In this document: piece by piece, positions 9,935 through 11,826 of the stretch | How positions within the stretch are numbered: the first letter of the stretch is position 1 | How the letters are laid out: each line of letters starts with the position of its first letter | Notes under the pieces: generated by a model | Told to the model about the DNA's origin: nothing | The model's database searches: none | The model's input: only the letters and a program-made list of their open reading frames with translations | Assembly (NCBI RefSeq): GCF_037040815.1 | Contig: NZ_CP146234.1 | Span: forward strand, 1 to 11,826 | Direction of reading: 5' to 3' | From: Pararoseomonas sp. SCSIO 73927 | GTDB taxonomy: Bacteria > Pseudomonadota > Alphaproteobacteria > Acetobacterales > Acetobacteraceae | DNA length: 11,826 nucleotides | Program-made: the position numbers and the translations under genes

Positions 9935-11826
9935 CACCAGGGGATGAGGAGGTCGATGGCGTCGGGGGCGGCGGGGATGCCGTCCCTGCGGACGGGCGGC
10001 GCCGCGTCCCTCACGGCGGCCCTCACGGCGGCCCGCCACTGCGACCAGCGGGCGGACATCGTGGTGTCGCGCTGGGCGCGCAGGAGGTCGGCGCGACGGG
10101 AGTCGCCGTCCTCCTCGGCCGCGAGCTGCCGGAGGTCCCACTCCTCATCGAGGGTGGCGAGGGTGTCCCGCCACCACGACCACGCCGCGCGAGGATCCGC
10201 GCGGAGGCGGGACGCCATGTCGGCGCGGCGCTCGCCCGCCTCGTGGCGGGCCTGCCGTGCCTCGGCCCGCCGCCGGGCACCCGCCGCCGCGTCGGCGGCC
10301 AGCCTCCGGAGGCGCCGCACCTCAGGGTGCCGCTCAAGGTCGGTCGGCACGTCCGGGAGGGCCGCCGGAGCGGCACCGCGGCGGGCCGACTCCCTGGCCG
10401 ACGCCTGCAGGACGGCCAGCACCGCGGCGAGGCGGGCCTCCGCGGTCGGAGGCGCCGGGGCATCGGAGCGATTCTGGTGCGGGAAGGGGGCCGAATCAGA
10501 GGGAATCTGATGCAGGACAGGGGGGGTCCCCTCCGGGGCCCCCGGGGCCGCCGGAGCGGCGGCACTACCTGATACACACCGTCTTGCCGGGTCGTGCATC
10601 GGGGCGAGGGCCGGGGTCGGGAGGGTCAGCCAGAGGGTCCGGACCGTCCGCTCGGACAGGCCCGCCGCCTTCGCCACGGTGGCCTGTGTGGCGGGCTGGC
10701 CAGCCTCGGCGAGGCGCCTGATCGCAGCGGTGGCCGCCTCCACGGAGGAGGCCCGCCGGGCCGCCGCGGAGCGCTGCCCGGCGATGGCCCGCCGGGCCTT
10801 GAGGTCGGCCCCGGCGGTGTCCCGATCCCGCCCGCGGCGGACCTGCTCCGCGCCCGTCCGGGGGCGGTAGCGGGAGGACATGAAGCGGGCGATGGACCGC
10901 GCCGTGGCTGCCACCTCGGACGCCGGGAGGGGGTCCGCGAAGCCCGCGTTGACCGCCTGCGCGTGGGCGAGGATGGCCCCGCCGTCGCGCTCGGCGCGGT
11001 CGTAGGCCCACCACCTGGTGACGTCGAAGAGGGCGCAGTTCCGCCCGAGGGCGCTGGGGTCGCCCCGGCGCCGCCGGATGCGGCGGACGGTCGCGGGGGC
11101 GGCGGCCTCCTCGCCGTAGTCGTCGGCCAGGGCGGCGACGATCTCCCGGAGCTCCACGGGGCGGAGGTCGCCCGGCTCGGTGTGCCAGAGGAGGCCCGTC
11201 CGGGCCTCCTGCCAGCCCTCCCACACGGCCGGCACGGCCGGGGAGGTGCCGCGCCGGAGCGGGAGGCCCACCAGGGCGTCCACCCGTCCCCACGGGCTCT
11301 TGGTCGGCGCCCGGTGCGGGAGCGGGGTGCCGCGCAGGGCGGCGGCCAGCAGCCGGGCGGCGAGATCCGCGAGGATGCGGGGGCCGACCCGGGAGCCGTC
11401 GCCCATGGCAACAGGCGTCGCCAGCCGCCAGGTGGCGTGGCTCCGACCCGACCAGGGGTCGATGGTCAGGGTCGGCCGGGGCAGGCCGCCAGCGGCGAGG
11501 TCGGCGACCAGGTCGGGGCCGTCCGCGTGGTCGATGTCGATCGCGAGGACGTTGCGGGCCTCCTCGGCATCCCAGGACAGCCACGGGCACGTCACGGCGC
11601 TGTCCAGCAGGAGGGGCGCCGTGCTGGCGCTCCGGCTGATCGAGCGGAGGTCCTGGCTGGCGCTGGGCCGCCGGGGCGCCCAGGGCAGCAGGTGCCGGGC
11701 CAGGCTGTGCAGGTGCGGCGCGGCGGCGTCGGCGGCCGACAGGGCGGACGCTAGCAGGTGCGGCCGGGCGGCGTGCCACGGGGCGGCCGGGACGGCCGGG
11801 GCAGTCCCGAGGGTGAGGGGGGGAAG
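9934..11826 (-). CDS. Plasmid replication initiator (Replicase/PriCT-1 family), 5' end across the window junction
   Basis: Likely replication initiator with a primase-like N-terminal region. With residue 1 placed at the GTG at 24-22 across the end-to-start junction, the protein would be about 638 aa; 630 codons lie here. The frame is open to base 11826 with no ATG, GTG or other convincing start in the last 77 codons, so the gene is cut by the window end. Family-like features: AIDIDH near residues 103-108 (acidic, likely metal-binding), SHATWRL near 137-143, KSPWG near 184-188, GRNCALFDVTRWWAY near 269-283, then a PriCT-1-like helical segment near 290-325, an Arg-rich linker and a helix-turn-helix near 385-410 (ATQATVAKAAGLSERTVRTL). 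The C-terminal 200 residues are Ala/Arg-rich and helical. The gene converges on the gene ending at 9877. The shorter GTG start at 11595 is rejected because family-like sequence (LLPWAPRRP, LLLDSAVTCPW) continues upstream of it. This could also be called RepA; sure of the family, less sure of mechanism. Confidence 0.85.
   Translation of the reverse strand, partial: LPPLTLGTAPAVPAAPWHAARPHLLASALSAADAAAPHLHSLARHLLPWAPRRPSASQDLRSISRSASTAPLLLDSAVTCPWLSWDAEEARNVLAIDIDHADGPDLVADLAAGGLPRPTLTIDPWSGRSHATWRLATPVAMGDGSRVGPRILADLAARLLAAALRGTPLPHRAPTKSPWGRVDALVGLPLRRGTSPAVPAVWEGWQEARTGLLWHTEPGDLRPVELREIVAALADDYGEEAAAPATVRRIRRRRGDPSALGRNCALFDVTRWWAYDRAERDGGAILAHAQAVNAGFADPLPASEVAATARSIARFMSSRYRPRTGAEQVRRGRDRDTAGADLKARRAIAGQRSAAARRASSVEAATAAIRRLAEAGQPATQATVAKAAGLSERTVRTLWLTLPTPALAPMHDPARRCVSGSAAAPAAPGAPEGTPPVLHQIPSDSAPFPHQNRSDAPAPPTAEARLAAVLAVLQASARESARRGAAPAALPDVPTDLERHPEVRRLRRLAADAAAGARRRAEARQARHEAGERRADMASRLRADPRAAWSWWRDTLATLDEEWDLRQLAAEEDGDSRRADLLRAQRDTTMSARWSQWRAAVRAAVRDAAPPVRRDGIPAAPDAIDLLIPW

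Noticed and set aside
1..11826. CRISPR arrays, insertion sequences, rRNA, antibiotic-resistance or type IV secretion genes
   Set aside because: None seen: no regularly spaced long repeats, no transposase motifs and no coupling-protein or VirB-like sequences in any plausible frame.

Overview
The window looks like an entire small mobilizable plasmid from a GC-rich alphaproteobacterium (an Acetobacteraceae or Methylobacterium-like host is my guess; the assignment is inference). Three things point this way. Most genes are extremely GC-rich with long Ala/Arg-rich proteins. The gene content is plasmid maintenance and transfer only: a replication initiator, a serine resolvase, an HTH/coiled-coil DNA-binding protein, MobC and a relaxase. 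Finally, the two ends of the window join in frame. The replicase gene on the minus strand is open to base 11826 without a start codon. If base 11826 is followed by base 1, the frame continues 8 more codons to a GTG at 22-24 with a strong Shine-Dalgarno. The sequence is therefore probably circular and opened just inside the rep gene.

Layout. 1-310: 5' leader of the replicase gene, with a 52-codon leader ORF overlapping the rep start, a hairpin beside the rep ribosome binding site, and on the opposite strand a hairpin-plus-terminator that could be a countertranscribed copy-number RNA. 310-585: a small unknown gene. 774-2651 (minus): a tight four-gene operon of an unknown 101-aa protein, a CxxCGG zinc-finger-like protein, a serine resolvase and an HTH/coiled-coil protein, each overlapping the next by 1-4 bases. 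2652-3341: a non-coding block with GATWAC iteron-like repeats, a DnaA box, GANTC sites and AT-rich DNA (candidate origin), followed by four hairpins of which three share one loop sequence. 3342-3914 (plus): a winged-helix-like protein of unknown function. 3964-4872 (minus): an NYN-domain nuclease with an inserted zinc ribbon, followed by a 63-aa protein. 5009-8368 (minus): the mobilization block, mobC, relaxase and a 265-aa protein, with a candidate oriT at about 8406-8500. 8568-9877 (plus): two overlapping genes, an unknown protein with one hydrophobic segment and a membrane-anchored ParB/sulfiredoxin-like protein. 9934 to the end (minus): the replicase.

How it may work together. The replicase starts replication and its level may be set by the leader ORF, hairpin and antisense RNA. 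The resolvase and HTH/coiled-coil protein would resolve multimers and support stable inheritance. MobC and the relaxase would nick oriT and allow transfer by a helper conjugation system, since no type IV secretion genes are present. The segment at about 2870-5010 is visibly less GC-rich than the rest and carries the least familiar genes, so it may be a separately acquired module. All functional statements rest on reading the sequence and recalled family features; no database search was run.
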